Assembly: GCA_002083775.1 (NCBI GenBank)
Contig: MTEI01000005.1
Span: 124,001-188,000, forward strand
DNA: 64,000 nt
Direction of reading: 5' to 3'
Source of the DNA: Rhodoferax ferrireducens
GTDB taxonomy: Bacteria; Pseudomonadota; Gammaproteobacteria; Burkholderiales; Burkholderiaceae_C
In this document: positions 32,521 to 42,320 of the stretch, piece after piece
Numbering within the stretch: the first letter of the stretch is position 1
How the letters are laid out: the number at the start of each line of letters is the position of its first letter
Notes under the pieces: model-generated
What the model was told of the DNA's origin: nothing
Databases searched by the model: none
The model's input: only the letters and a program-made list of their open reading frames with translations
Made by a program: the position numbers and the translations under genes

Positions 32521-33962
32521 CCGGTTCTCCTTTGAGCTGTCCGCTTGTCGTTGACCTCGACGGCACCCTGATCCACTCGGACATGTTGCACGAGTCGTCT
32601 TTGCGCCTGTTAGGTGAGAGTCCTTTATCGGTCCTGAAGATCCCGTTCTGGCTGGCATCTGGCAAGGCGGTGCTCAAACGTCAACTATCCGATCGTCTGA
32701 CTTTTGACCCAGCTGCGCTACCCTATAACGAAGAGTTGGTCGCTTGGTTACGCCAGCAGCGTTCTGAGGGTCGCCGCCTGGTGCTGTGCACTGCCTCCGA
32801 CCAATCCGTGGCAGTTTCGATCGCTGCCCATCTGGATTTGTTCGATGAAGTCTTGGCCAGTGATGGCGTGGTTAATCTGGCAGGCCGACGCAAGGCGGAA
32901 GCGCTCGTGGCGCGTTATGGTGAAAAGGGCTTTGACTACGCTGGTAATTCGGTCGCCGATCTGCCAGTTTGGGAGCATGCCCGTCATGCCATCGTGGTGA
33001 ATGCATCAGCGAGCCTGCAACAGGAAGCCGAGGCTTGTGCCGAGGTCGAACAAGTGTTCGAATCGCCGGCGATGGGTTTGGGTGTTTGGCGAAAGTCTTT
33101 GCGTGTGCATCAATGGCTCAAGAACTTGCTGCTCTTTGTGCCGCTATTTGCGGCACATCGGGTCGGCGAGTTCGATATGTTACTTACGCTTGGGCTGGCG
33201 TTCATTGCCTTCAGCCTCTGCGCCTCGTCGGTCTACATCGCCAACGACCTGCTTGATCTGGAGAGTGACCGCAAACATCCGCGCAAATGCAAGCGCCCAT
33301 TCGCTTCGGGCAGTTTACCGATATGGCAGGGTGTTGTTGTAGCGCCCATTCTTCTGCTGGCTAGCCTCGGTTTGGCATCCTTGGTTGGCGAGGCATTTTT
33401 ATCGTGGCTCGTAGGCTATTTCCTGCTGACGTGTTTGTATTCATTCAAGCTCAAACAGCTTGTGTTGGTCGACTGCCTGATGCTCGCAGTTTTATACACC
33501 CTGCGCATTGTGGCTGGCGCGGCAGCTGTGGAGATGAGCTTGTCTTTCTGGCTACTTGCCTTTTCCGGATTTCTCTTTCTCTCACTGGCTTTGGTGAAGC
33601 GCTTTGCCGAACTGCAGGTGCAACTGCTGCATGGCAAGCACCAAGCTGCTGGGCGGGGATATTTCACCGACGATGCGCCGCTGGTGCAGATGCTGGGCAT
33701 AGTTGCTGGCTACACGGCAGTGTTGGTGCTTGCCCTCTATCTGAACAGTGCGGATGTGGTGCGACTCTACCTTGCGCCCGAATGGATATGGGGTTGCGTG
33801 CCTGTTCTGCTGTTCTGGGTAAGCTGGGTCTGGCTGCAAGCGCATCGCGGGCAGATGCATGACGATCCGCTGGTGTTTGCCGTCAAGGACAAGGCCAGTT
33901 TGATAGCTGGTGCAATCTTCGCACTTTTCATGGCCTTGGGTTCTGTTGGGTGGGTGCCGTGA
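32517..33962 (+). CDS. HAD hydrolase-UbiA prenyltransferase fusion (predicted polyprenyl-phosphate phosphoribosyltransferase)
   Basis: This is 481 residues. Residues 1 to about 190 are a HAD-type phosphatase domain with nucleophile motif VVDLDGTL (Asp13, Asp15). Its fourth motif reads GNSVAD, with Asn where many HADs have Asp. Residues about 195-481 are a UbiA membrane domain with NDLLDLESDRKHPRK, the metal-binding aspartate motif, near residue 241. The order of genes that follows (DprE1-like, DprE2-like, GtrA) matches mycobacterial Rv3806c, which adds 5-phosphoribose from PRPP to decaprenyl phosphate. The HAD part could remove the 5-phosphate, done by a separate protein in mycobacteria. That split of roles is inference. 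Confidence 0.85.
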   Translation: MTGSPLSCPLVVDLDGTLIHSDMLHESSLRLLGESPLSVLKIPFWLASGKAVLKRQLSDRLTFDPAALPYNEELVAWLRQQRSEGRRLVLCTASDQSVAVSIAAHLDLFDEVLASDGVVNLAGRRKAEALVARYGEKGFDYAGNSVADLPVWEHARHAIVVNASASLQQEAEACAEVEQVFESPAMGLGVWRKSLRVHQWLKNLLLFVPLFAAHRVGEFDMLLTLGLAFIAFSLCASSVYIANDLLDLESDRKHPRKCKRPFASGSLPIWQGVVVAPILLLASLGLASLVGEAFLSWLVGYFLLTCLYSFKLKQLVLVDCLMLAVLYTLRIVAGAAAVEMSLSFWLLAFSGFLFLSLALVKRFAELQVQLLHGKHQAAGRGYFTDDAPLVQMLGIVAGYTAVLVLALYLNSADVVRLYLAPEWIWGCVPVLLFWVSWVWLQAHRGQMHDDPLVFAVKDKASLIAGAIFALFMALGSVGWVP

Positions 33963-35254
33963 AGGTGGAGTCCTGGGGCCGTTTGGCAGAGCTTGACCAC
34001 CAAGTGCGTCTCCTTGTGAATTGCAATGGCGCTTTACCGGTCTTCACGACGAGCGCACTTGGTCTGGCCTATGGCAATGGCCGCAGTTATGGCGACGTGT
34101 GCCTGAATCCGGGCGGTGGGTTGTGGTTAACTGCCGGGCTAGACCGTTTTATTTCGTTCGATGAAAACACCGGCATCATTGCGTGTGAGGCTGGTGTGCT
34201 ATTACGCGATATCCAGCGCCTAATGATCCCGCGTGGTTGGATGCTGCCAGTTACGCCTGGCACACAACTGGTGACAGTGGGGGGGGCGATTGCGAATGAT
34301 GTGCATGGCAAGAATCATCACCGAGTCGGTTCATTCGGGGATCATGTAGCCAAGATTCATTTGCAACGGACCTATGGTGAGACCATCGTCTGTGGGCCGA
34401 ATCTGAAGCCAGACTGGTTCTCTGCAACCGTCGGTGGGCTTGGCCTGACGGGGGTGATCCTCCAAGCCTGTTTGCAGTTGAGACGGGTTGCCGGGCCATC
34501 GCTTGATATTGAAACGCTGCCCTATCAGAGCCTTGAAGAATTCTTTGCGCTGGCCGATGGATCAGAAGAGGGTTGGGAGCACACGGTTTCGTGGATCGAC
34601 TGTATTTCGCGCGGCGGTGGACGCGGCATTTTCATGCGCGGTAATCATGCAGCTCACGGCGGTGTGTCCGAGCCGGCTGGAAAGAAGCTGCCGGTGCCAT
34701 TTGCACCACCGGTCTCGCTGATCAACAGTCTGTCTCTTCGGCCGTTGAATACCGCTTACTACCACTTGCAGTCGGCCAAAGCCGGGCGCAGTACTGCGCA
34801 CTATGAAAAGTTTTTCTATCCGCTTGACAACATCTTGAATTGGAACCGGATCTATGGGCCGCGCGGGTTCTACCAGTATCAGAGTGTGGTGCCTCGCGAA
34901 GTCGGCAAGGATGCCGTCGCAGCCATGCTGAAGGCGATCGCGAACTCCGGCGATGGCTCCTTTCTGGCGGTACTCAAGACCTTTGGCAATCGCCAGCCGG
35001 TCGGTATGCTTAGCTTTCCCCAGCCGGGTGTCACGTTGGCCCTGGACTTTCCGAACAAGGGCGAGCGCACGTTAAAACTGTTCGATCGGCTGGATGCCAT
35101 CGTAAGCGAAGCCGGGGGGCGTATCTACGCGGCCAAGGACGCGCGGATGCCGCGTGAGCTGTTCGAGTCTGGCTACCCGCGCCTAGGTGAATTTATGAAA
35201 TATCGTGACCCGGGCATCAGTTCAGCCTTGTCACGTCGATTGATGGGAAACTGA
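33959..35254 (+). CDS. dprE1: FAD-linked oxidase, DprE1-like (polyprenyl-phosphoryl-ribose 2'-oxidase)
   Basis: This protein has 431 residues, from a GTG at 33959 that overlaps the previous stop (GTGA). The FAD-binding part has GNGRSYGD and the very characteristic TVGGAIANDVHGKNHH followed by GSFGDHV, as in mycobacterial DprE1. The C-terminal YAAKDAR keeps the essential Lys (residue 393, Lys418 in M. tuberculosis). The position of the Cys387 targeted by benzothiazinones is Ala361 here, in LALDFP. It should oxidise the 2'-hydroxyl of polyprenyl-phosphoryl-ribose to a keto intermediate for the next enzyme. Confidence 0.87.
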   Translation: MKVESWGRLAELDHQVRLLVNCNGALPVFTTSALGLAYGNGRSYGDVCLNPGGGLWLTAGLDRFISFDENTGIIACEAGVLLRDIQRLMIPRGWMLPVTPGTQLVTVGGAIANDVHGKNHHRVGSFGDHVAKIHLQRTYGETIVCGPNLKPDWFSATVGGLGLTGVILQACLQLRRVAGPSLDIETLPYQSLEEFFALADGSEEGWEHTVSWIDCISRGGGRGIFMRGNHAAHGGVSEPAGKKLPVPFAPPVSLINSLSLRPLNTAYYHLQSAKAGRSTAHYEKFFYPLDNILNWNRIYGPRGFYQYQSVVPREVGKDAVAAMLKAIANSGDGSFLAVLKTFGNRQPVGMLSFPQPGVTLALDFPNKGERTLKLFDRLDAIVSEAGGRIYAAKDARMPRELFESGYPRLGEFMKYRDPGISSALSRRLMGN

Positions 35255-35257
35255 ATT

Positions 35258-36004
35258 GTGAATAAGAAAATTGTCATTATTGGGGCGACATCGGCCATGG
35301 CCGAGCACTGTGCCCGCTTGTGGGTCGCGGAATCTCCCAAAGACTTGGTGCTCCTGGGGCGTGACCCGGCCAAAACCGAGCGGGTAGCGCAGGATCTGCG
35401 GGTGCGCAGTCTGCAATCGACTATCACTGTCCAAACCACCGATTTTCTGGACCCCCAGCGCATTCGTGCATATGCAGATCACGTGGTGGCGGAGGGGTTG
35501 CCCGACATCGTGTTGATCGCCCATGGGTCATTGCCCGAACAAATGGCTTGCCAGCAAGACTTGTTGCTGTGCGGGGAGGCTCTTGCGGTCAACGGCGTTT
35601 CCCCGGCACTTTTTGCAGAAGCCTTTGCCGGGCATCTGCAACACGCAAACTCTGGAACCATTGCGATCATCGGTTCGGTGGCTGGCGACCGTGGCAGAAA
35701 GTCCAATTACGTTTATGGTGCCGCCAAAGGGTTGGTCACGCGTTACGCACAGGGGTTGCAACACCGCCTTGCCGGAACGAACGTAAAAGTTGTTTTGATC
35801 AAGCCTGGCCCGACGGATACGCCGATGACTGCGCAACTCAAGGGCAAGGGGGCGAAACTGGCTGACGTTGCAGGCGTTGCCAAAGCGATTGTCGATGGCG
35901 TAACGCATGGCACGCCGGTCGTCTATGCGCCTGGCAAGTGGGCGCTGATCATGATGATCATTCGGCATTTGCCGCGCTTCGTCTTCAATAAGATGGATAT
36001 TTAA
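35258..36004 (+). CDS. dprE2: SDR reductase, DprE2-like (polyprenyl-phosphoryl-2-keto-ribose reductase)
   Basis: This is a 248-residue short-chain dehydrogenase starting at GTG, 3 bases after the DprE1-like stop. The nucleotide-binding start IVIIGATSAMAEHCARL has the Thr-Ser variant seen in DprE2. The active-site Tyr/Lys is YGAAKG, and the C terminus MMIIRHLPRFVFNKM closely follows mycobacterial DprE2 (MMVLRHIPRSIFRK). With the preceding oxidase it should invert C2 of the lipid-linked ribose, giving polyprenyl-phosphoryl-D-arabinofuranose. An AT-rich 63-base gap follows. Confidence 0.87.
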   Translation: MNKKIVIIGATSAMAEHCARLWVAESPKDLVLLGRDPAKTERVAQDLRVRSLQSTITVQTTDFLDPQRIRAYADHVVAEGLPDIVLIAHGSLPEQMACQQDLLLCGEALAVNGVSPALFAEAFAGHLQHANSGTIAIIGSVAGDRGRKSNYVYGAAKGLVTRYAQGLQHRLAGTNVKVVLIKPGPTDTPMTAQLKGKGAKLADVAGVAKAIVDGVTHGTPVVYAPGKWALIMMIIRHLPRFVFNKMDI

Positions 36005-36067
36005 AGGCAGGCAAGTTAGGGCTTGTCAAAAGCTCAATATGCTTATTAAAAAACGGCGCGATTACTC

Positions 36068-37006
36068 ATGAAAAAAAATAAGATCCTGTTGCCTGGCGGC
36101 GCCGGCCTTGTCGGCCAAAACCTTGTAGCCCGCCTTAAGGCAAAGGGCTACACCGACATCGTTGTCCTCGACAAGCATCGCGCCAACCTGGCTGTGCTGA
36201 AACAGGTTCAACCCTACATCACTGTCGAATTTGCCGACCTTGCCGAGCCGGGCGACTGGGAGCGCCATTTTGTCGGCGCGGAGGTGGTGGTCATGCTGCA
36301 GGCGCAGATTGGTGGCAACAACTACCAAGACTTTGTGCGCAACAATATCGGTTCGACGCGTTTGGTGCTCGATGCCATCAAGGCCAACGATGTGCCATAC
36401 CTAGTGCATATCAGTTCTTCGGTCGTCGAGTCGGTGGCGGATGACTTCTATACCAACACCAAGAAGGATCAGGAAAAAATGGTGTTGGAGAGTGGCATCC
36501 CCTGCCCGGTGTTGCGGCCAACGCTGATGTTCGGCTGGTTCGACCGTAAACACTTGGGCTGGTTGTCGCGCTTCATGAAGAAGGTGCCGGTCTTCCCGAT
36601 TCCCGGTCATGGGCGTTACATGCGTCAGCCGCTTTATGTGGGCGATTTTGCCAACATCATCATCAGTTGCATTGAGCATCGCATTCGTGATGGCATCTAC
36701 AACATCTCGGGGCATGAAAAGGTGGACTACATCGACATGATCCGCGAGATCAAACGTGCGACGCGGGCCACAACGATCATCTTGCGAATCCCGTTTGCCC
36801 TGTTTTACGCCTTGCTCTGGGTCTGGGGCTTGTTCGACAAGAACCCACCTTTTACAACGCAGCAACTGGCTGCCTTGAGCGCCAAGGATGAATTCGAAGT
36901 GATCGATTGGCCGGGAATTTTCGGGGTGCCATACACGCCGTTCCGGTTGGCAGTGGATGAAACCTTTAACGACCCGCGCTATAGCAGCGTGGTTCTGGAG
37001 TTCTGA
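36068..37006 (+). CDS. NAD-dependent epimerase/dehydratase (extended SDR)
   Basis: The protein has 312 residues. The dinucleotide-binding motif is [14 protein letters not shown] near residue 7, the active site Tyr/Lys is YTNTK near residue 137, and LRPTLMFG and [11 protein letters not shown] follow. A hydrophobic patch ([16 protein letters not shown]) near residue 245 may touch the membrane. That would suit a substrate linked to a lipid. It follows the DprE2-like gene by 63 bases; the FAD oxidoreductase starts 1 base after its stop. The reaction is unassigned. Confidence 0.8.
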   Translation: MKKNKILLPGGAGLVGQNLVARLKAKGYTDIVVLDKHRANLAVLKQVQPYITVEFADLAEPGDWERHFVGAEVVVMLQAQIGGNNYQDFVRNNIGSTRLVLDAIKANDVPYLVHISSSVVESVADDFYTNTKKDQEKMVLESGIPCPVLRPTLMFGWFDRKHLGWLSRFMKKVPVFPIPGHGRYMRQPLYVGDFANIIISCIEHRIRDGIYNISGHEKVDYIDMIREIKRATRATTIILRIPFALFYALLWVWGLFDKNPPFTTQQLAALSAKDEFEVIDWPGIFGVPYTPFRLAVDETFNDPRYSSVVLEF

Positions 37007-37007
37007 G

Positions 37008-38294
37008 ATGGGGCAGCGTATTGCAGTGTTGGGGGCTGGCCCGATGGGCCTTGCGGTGGCCTATCAACTGGCGCGCGATGGGCACCAGCCCGTCGTCTTT
37101 GAAGCCGATGACAGGGTGGGGGGCATGACGGCTGCTTTCGACTTCTCTGGCCTGTCAATAGAGCGCTATTACCACTTTCATTGCATTTCTGACCATGCGT
37201 TCTTGACGATGCTGGACGAGTTGGCCCTGGCCGACCAGATGCGTTGGGTAGAGACAAAGATGGGCTACTGGTATCAGGGCCGGCTCCAGGCGTGGGGCAA
37301 CCCGATCGCTCTACTGAAGTTCCGGGGGCTAAGCCTGGTGGCCAAGTTCCGCTATGGCCTGCACGCTTTTTTGTGCACCAAGCGTGAAAACTGGGCGCCG
37401 TTGGATCATCTCGATGCGGTGGCCTGGATCAAGCGTTGGGTAGGCAAAGAGGCGTACGAGGTTTTATGGCGGCGGCTGTTTGACTACAAGTTTTATGACT
37501 ACTCAGACAACTTGTCGGCCGCCTGGATCTGGAGCCGCATTCGACGCATTGGCCGGTCGCGATACAGCCTGTTCCGTGAAAAGCTAGGTTATCTTGAAGG
37601 GGGATCCGGCACTTTGCTGCAGGCGCTTAAAGCTGCGATTGAGTCAAGCGGCGGTGAGGTTCGTTTGAAAATGCCAGTCGAGAAAGTAGTCATCGCAAGT
37701 GGCCGGGTGACCGGGGTACAAATTGCCGGACTGCATGAGCCTTTCGACAAGGTGATCAGCACCGTGCCATTGCCCTACGTGCCGCGGCTCATGCCAGACT
37801 TGCCTGCGGATGTGTTGGCTAAGTTTAAGGCGATCAAGAATATTGCAGTGGTGTGCGTGATCGCCAAGCTGAAGAAGCCGGTGACCGAGAACTTCTGGCT
37901 GAACACGAACGATCCTGAGATGGATATACCCGGGCTTGTGGAATACACCAACCTGCGCCCGCTGAACCAGCACGTGGTGTACGTGCCGTTCTACATGCCT
38001 GGTGAACACCCCAAGTTTGCAGAACCAGATCAAGCCTTTCTTGACAAGGTGCGCCGCTACTTGAAGAAGATCAACCCGGCGTTGAGTGACGATGATTTCA
38101 TCGACATGCGTGCCAGCCGGTACCGATATTCGCAGCCGATTTGCGACCCAGGCTATCTTGATAAGCTACCGCCGGTCGCATTGCCGGTGAAAGGCTTGTG
38201 GGTGGCGGACACGTCGTATTACTACCCGGAGGACAGGGGTATCTCCGAAAGCATTGGGTTCGGCCGACAGATGGCCAAGATGTTGGTTTTTTGA
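37008..38294 (+). CDS. NAD(P)/FAD-dependent oxidoreductase (amine oxidase / UDP-galactopyranose mutase-like fold)
   Basis: The protein has 428 residues from the ATG at 37008; an upstream frame would overlap the previous gene by 50 bases. The FAD-binding GxGxxG is [15 protein letters not shown], followed by [11 protein letters not shown]. The C-terminal FAD contact is [14 protein letters not shown]. Homologues of this kind are common in glycan loci, annotated as protoporphyrinogen-oxidase-like. The fold is sure, the reaction is not. Being locked between an epimerase and a methyltransferase in an operon with the Dpr genes, it may act on the same lipid-linked sugar. Confidence 0.82.
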   Translation: MGQRIAVLGAGPMGLAVAYQLARDGHQPVVFEADDRVGGMTAAFDFSGLSIERYYHFHCISDHAFLTMLDELALADQMRWVETKMGYWYQGRLQAWGNPIALLKFRGLSLVAKFRYGLHAFLCTKRENWAPLDHLDAVAWIKRWVGKEAYEVLWRRLFDYKFYDYSDNLSAAWIWSRIRRIGRSRYSLFREKLGYLEGGSGTLLQALKAAIESSGGEVRLKMPVEKVVIASGRVTGVQIAGLHEPFDKVISTVPLPYVPRLMPDLPADVLAKFKAIKNIAVVCVIAKLKKPVTENFWLNTNDPEMDIPGLVEYTNLRPLNQHVVYVPFYMPGEHPKFAEPDQAFLDKVRRYLKKINPALSDDDFIDMRASRYRYSQPICDPGYLDKLPPVALPVKGLWVADTSYYYPEDRGISESIGFGRQMAKMLVF

Positions 38295-38295
38295 A

Positions 38296-38973
38296 ATGGG
38301 CAAAGAGATGGATAAACGGTCAACAGATTTACAGGAAGAGTATCAGCAGCGATTTCAAGGGGCTGACTTGTATAGAGATACTGTGTGGAAGATACTCTGT
38401 GACGATTTTTTTTCGACCTACATCACGCCGGAGAGCGTGGTGCTTGATTTGGGGGCGGGCTGGGGGGAGTTTTCCAGGAACATCCAGGCCGGCAAGAAAT
38501 ACGCGATGGATTTGAACCCGGATTGTGGGAAAAGAGTCGCTGGCCATTCGACGTTTTTGCATCAAGATTGTTCAATAACTTGGCCCATCGAAGACGGGGC
38601 TCTAGATGTTGTTTTTACCAGCAATTTCTTTGAGCATCTGCCACGCAAAGAACTCGTAGACAAGACACTTCGCGAGGCACTGAGGTGTTTGAAGCGTGGC
38701 GGCAAGATCATTTGTCTCGGCCCGAACATAAAGTACGTTCCAGGATCCTACTGGGACTATTGGGACCACTTCATTCCGATTACCGAGGAGTCGATGGCAG
38801 AGACGCTTTCCCTGAAAGGTTTCAGGATTGTTCGCAAGATTGATCGTTTCCTGCCTTACACCATGTCAGGTGGTAAGAATCCACCTCTGTTTGCGGTTAG
38901 TCTCTATTTGAAACTGCCCCTGGCTTGGCGGTTTTTTGGGAAACAGTTTTTAGTGATTGGAGAGAAGTCGTAG
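38296..38973 (+). CDS. Class I SAM-dependent methyltransferase
   Basis: This protein has 225 residues, beginning 1 base after the previous stop. Motif I is VLDLGAGWGEFSRNI near residue 47, motif II is YAMDLN, and the region after contains VVFTSNFFEHLPRKELV. It ends directly against the next start (TAG then GTG). It probably methylates a sugar of the glycan made by this locus; the acceptor is unknown. Confidence 0.85.
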   Translation: MGKEMDKRSTDLQEEYQQRFQGADLYRDTVWKILCDDFFSTYITPESVVLDLGAGWGEFSRNIQAGKKYAMDLNPDCGKRVAGHSTFLHQDCSITWPIEDGALDVVFTSNFFEHLPRKELVDKTLREALRCLKRGGKIICLGPNIKYVPGSYWDYWDHFIPITEESMAETLSLKGFRIVRKIDRFLPYTMSGGKNPPLFAVSLYLKLPLAWRFFGKQFLVIGEKS

Positions 38974-39363
38974 GTGGCTGCAAAACAGTTTGCTTTGTTC
39001 TTGATCGGCGGCGGAGTCGCCGCTGGTTTGAATTGGGGATCACGCTTCCTTTTTTCTGAGTTTTTTCGATTCGAGGTGGCGGTTGTACTCGCATTTTTGG
39101 TCGGTTTGCTTTCAGGGTTCATCCTGATGCGCTTGTTTGTTTTCAATGGGGTGGGCAAACCGATCGCTTCACAGGTAGGGAAATACGTTGCTGTCAATCT
39201 ATTTGCCCTGGTTCAGACTCTGGTCATTAGTATGGTGCTGGCCCACTGGGTGCTCCCTTCATTCGGTTTCGTTGTGCATGCAGAGGCGCTAGCCCATCTG
39301 GTTGGCGTGCTGGTTCCGGTCGTAACCAGCTATTTCGGGCACAAGTTGTTTACCTTCCGATGA
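38974..39363 (+). CDS. GtrA-family membrane protein
   Basis: This is a 129-residue protein with four hydrophobic segments, starting at a GTG that abuts the previous stop. NWGSRFLFSEFFRFEVAV and the C-terminal YFGHKLFTF are typical of the GtrA family. GtrA proteins are proposed to flip, or help use, polyprenyl-phosphate sugars; mycobacterial Rv3789, beside dprE1, belongs to it and was proposed to handle decaprenyl-phosphate-arabinose. The neighbouring Dpr-like genes make that the best guess here. The next gene overlaps by 4 bases (ATGA). Confidence 0.87.
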   Translation: MAAKQFALFLIGGGVAAGLNWGSRFLFSEFFRFEVAVVLAFLVGLLSGFILMRLFVFNGVGKPIASQVGKYVAVNLFALVQTLVISMVLAHWVLPSFGFVVHAEALAHLVGVLVPVVTSYFGHKLFTFR

Positions 39364-40349
39364 GGCAGCCGAGTGAGCAGATTCAGTTGGCGCTTGGCGA
39401 GCCACGTCTCGTTCGGGCCATTGCCTGGTTTGTCGGCACCGGGGTGCTTGGTTATCTGGTGGCGATTTCCTGGTTTGGCTGGCGTGAGGTGGTCGCTGCG
39501 TGGGCCGGCCTTGGCTGGCGGACTTTACTGATTGGCGCGTCGCTGGCGTCGACCGCCTACCTTTGGCGATTTGGCCGGTGGGAGTATTCGCTACGATGTT
39601 TGGGGTATGCCGTGCCGCGGGTCAGGCACCTGGGCATTTTTCTTTCCGGGCTGGCTTTGACTGCAACCCCCGGCAAGGCAGGGGAGACCTTTCGTTCGGC
39701 CTTGCTGCTGCCGCAAGGGGTAAAGGTGCCACACAGTCTTGCGGCGTTTCTGGTTGATAGGGCTTCTGATGTACTGGGCATGTGCCTGCTGGGCGGGGCG
39801 GCGGCCTGGTTCGTCGGCCAGTCCCTGACTTGGGCGTGGGCCCTGGCGTTTGCGACGATAGTGTTTGGAAGTTGCGGCTTTGCTTATTTGCTCTTGCACC
39901 CTGTAAGCGATGCCTGGTGGCGCTGGCTGGTGCGGCATTTGCACTGGCTCCCGGTAAAGGGCGGGCAGGTGACGCTTGAAAGTTGGGCCGCGCTCTGGAA
40001 GTTGCCGCGTGTGCTGGCTTTTTCCGCCGTCGCGATGATGGCTTACGGCTCACAGGCCCTGGTGTTTGCCTGGTTCTGTCACGCTGCCGGGCTTTCGCTA
40101 CCGATTGCCGATAGCGTGTTGATCTTTGTGCAGGCAACCTTGTTCGGTGCTGCGAGCATGATGCCGGGTGGCTTGGGTGCTATGGAGGCCGCGCTGGTGT
40201 TTCAGTTGGCCGAACGTGGGGTGGGAGAAGGTATTGCAGTGTCGTTAGCGATTGCTATTCGGTTGGTGACGCTTTGGTTGGGGGTATTGATAGGCTGTGC
40301 ATCACTGCTTCGGTTTGCTTCGCGAATACCAACAAATCCGAAAAAATGA
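39360..40349 (+). CDS. Lysylphosphatidylglycerol synthase TM-region family protein (UPF0104)
   Basis: This protein of 329 residues has about eight membrane helices and belongs to the LPG_synthase_TM superfamily (PF03706). Diagnostic are LTATPGKAGETFRSALL near residue 100 and MPGGLGAMEAALVF near residue 265. There is no catalytic lysyl-transferase domain, so it is not MprF. Members in glycan loci are thought to move lipid-linked intermediates. It ends the + strand glycan operon, converging with cysN/C. The 60-base junction has no clear terminator. Confidence 0.85.
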   Translation: MRQPSEQIQLALGEPRLVRAIAWFVGTGVLGYLVAISWFGWREVVAAWAGLGWRTLLIGASLASTAYLWRFGRWEYSLRCLGYAVPRVRHLGIFLSGLALTATPGKAGETFRSALLLPQGVKVPHSLAAFLVDRASDVLGMCLLGGAAAWFVGQSLTWAWALAFATIVFGSCGFAYLLLHPVSDAWWRWLVRHLHWLPVKGGQVTLESWAALWKLPRVLAFSAVAMMAYGSQALVFAWFCHAAGLSLPIADSVLIFVQATLFGAASMMPGGLGAMEAALVFQLAERGVGEGIAVSLAIAIRLVTLWLGVLIGCASLLRFASRIPTNPKK

Positions 40350-40409
40350 CTTTTAGCGATGAGACCATGTGAAGCCCCCCAACACTAGACCTTCAGGCTG
40401 AAGCCGTGT

Positions 40410-42320
40410 CTATAGCCTTGTCTGTTCTCCGAATAAACGTTGCATGCACTCTTCTAAAGACAGGCTGCTGCTATCCAAAGTGACGAGCGGCACCAGCGGC
40501 GGTTCATATGGACTGCTTATTCCCGACATGTTGGGCAGTAGCCCGGCGCGGGCTTTTTTGTAGAGCCCTTTCACATCGCGCTGCTCACACACCTCCAGCG
40601 GCGTGCTCACATACACCTCGACAAAGTTCTCTGGCCCAATCAACTGGCGCGCCATCTCGCGCTCTTGCCTGAAAGGCGAGATAAATGCCGTCATTACAAT
40701 CTGCCCGGCGTCCATCATCAGTTTGGCCACTTCAGCCACCCGGCGGATGTTTTCCACCCGGTCGGCATCGGTAAAGCCCAGATCTTTGTTCAGCCCTTGG
40801 CGGATGTTGTCACCGTCCAGAATATAGGTGCGTTTGCCTTGGGCGTGTAGCGCTTGCTCAAGCGCATTCGCCAGGGTGGACTTGCCAGAGCCAGACAAGC
40901 CGGTAAACCATATGACCCGGCCCTGGTGGCCATTGAGTCTTTCACGCTCAGCGCGGGTGATGGTGAGTGCCTGGCGATGCACGTTTTGCGCGCGGCGCAG
41001 GCTGTGGCTGATCATGCCAGCCGCCACTGTGGCATGGCTGTAGCGGTCCACCAGAATAAAGGCGCCCAGCGTTTTGCAGTTGGCATAGCTGTCAACCACC
41101 AGCGGTCGGCTCAAAGCCAGGTTACAAACGCTGATGTCGTTCAGCGCCAGCTGCGTGCTGGCCTCATGCGCCAGGGTGTTCACATCCACCCGGTGTTTGA
41201 TGGTGGTCAGGCTTGCTGTTGCCCACTGGTTGGCCAGCTTGATGTCGTAGCTGCGCCCCACCAGGCCAGCTTCTTCGTGCATCCACACCAGCCGGGCTTC
41301 ATACTGGTCGGTCATTTCCAATGGGCTCTGGGCCAATGACAGCACGTCGCCTCGGCTTACATCAATTTCTTGTACCAGCCGCAGCGTGACAGCATCACCT
41401 GCTTGTGCCTGCGGCAGCAAGCCGTTCAGGGTCACAATGTCGGCCACGGTGGCAGTTTGGCCAGAGCGGGTCACGCGCAGGGTGTCGCCCACTTTCACGC
41501 AGCCCTGTGCCACACTCCCGCTAAACCCTCTGAACGATGCATTTGGTCGGTTGACCCACTGCACCGGAAACACCAGCTTTTCAGAGCTGGCAGTCAACAC
41601 TTTGACCGTTTCTAGGTAACCCATCAGGGTCGGGCCGCCAAACCATGGTGTGCGGGCTGAGCGCTGCGTGATGTTGTCTCCATTCAGCGCCGAAAGCGGT
41701 ATGGCGCTTATGCCCTCAAACCCGAGTGTTTGGGCAAATTGTGCAAAGGCCTCGCTGATGCGGCCAAAGGTATTGGCATCAAAACCCACCAAGTCCATTT
41801 TGTTGACGGCCAGTACCACTTGCTTGATGCCCATCAAAGACGCCAGGTAGGCATGTCGCCGGGTTTGGGTGAGCAGCCCCAGGCGCGCATCTACCAACAG
41901 CACCGCTACGTCTGCCGTAGAGGCACCGGTGACCATATTGCGTGTGTATTGCTCGTGGCCAGGTGTGTCGGCCACAATAAATTTGCGCTGCGGTGAGGCA
42001 AAAAAGCGGTAGGCCACGTCAATGGTGATGCCTTGCTCACGCTCAGCGGCCAAGCCGTCCACCAAAAGCGCAAAGTCAATGCCCTCACCTTGGGTACCGT
42101 ATTTTTTTGAATCGGTTTTTAAAGTGGCCAACTGATCATCAAACAGGTTTTGCGATTCCCACAGCAGCCGGCCAATCAAGGTGCTTTTGCCGTCATCCAC
42201 GCTGCCACAGGTGATAAAGCGCAACAAGTCTTGCTGTCGCTGTTGTTCCAGAAAAGCCTGCACAGTGCTTGGCCCCTGAATGCGTTCGGGGCGAAAGGCT
42301 TGGCTTGGTTTGCGTGCCAT
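40410..42320 (-). CDS. cysN: Sulfate adenylyltransferase subunit 1 / adenylylsulfate kinase fusion (CysN/CysC, NodQ-type)
   Basis: This 636-residue bifunctional protein has an N-terminal GTPase (residues about 35-460) with [24 protein letters not shown] and NKMDLVG, which drives APS formation with CysD. The C-terminal APS kinase (about 465-636) has [14 protein letters not shown] and makes PAPS. The start codon overlaps the cysD stop by one base (TAATG). Fused CysN/C is found in rhizobial NodQ and other producers of sulfated glycans as well as in assimilation. With a sulfotransferase-like module at 21401, a role in glycan sulfation is plausible. No PAPS reductase gene is in the window. Confidence 0.94.
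   Translation of the reverse strand: MARKPSQAFRPERIQGPSTVQAFLEQQRQQDLLRFITCGSVDDGKSTLIGRLLWESQNLFDDQLATLKTDSKKYGTQGEGIDFALLVDGLAAEREQGITIDVAYRFFASPQRKFIVADTPGHEQYTRNMVTGASTADVAVLLVDARLGLLTQTRRHAYLASLMGIKQVVLAVNKMDLVGFDANTFGRISEAFAQFAQTLGFEGISAIPLSALNGDNITQRSARTPWFGGPTLMGYLETVKVLTASSEKLVFPVQWVNRPNASFRGFSGSVAQGCVKVGDTLRVTRSGQTATVADIVTLNGLLPQAQAGDAVTLRLVQEIDVSRGDVLSLAQSPLEMTDQYEARLVWMHEEAGLVGRSYDIKLANQWATASLTTIKHRVDVNTLAHEASTQLALNDISVCNLALSRPLVVDSYANCKTLGAFILVDRYSHATVAAGMISHSLRRAQNVHRQALTITRAERERLNGHQGRVIWFTGLSGSGKSTLANALEQALHAQGKRTYILDGDNIRQGLNKDLGFTDADRVENIRRVAEVAKLMMDAGQIVMTAFISPFRQEREMARQLIGPENFVEVYVSTPLEVCEQRDVKGLYKKARAGLLPNMSGISSPYEPPLVPLVTLDSSSLSLEECMQRLFGEQTRL

Noticed and set aside
39360..40349. 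MprF lysylphosphatidylglycerol synthase
   Set aside because: Only the membrane region is present; the lysyl-transferase domain is absent, so a lipid-lysine function is not supported.
40350..40409. Bidirectional terminator between the convergent glycan and cys genes
   Set aside because: CTTCAG-G-CTGAAG is present but would leave a minimal loop and has no T run on either side.
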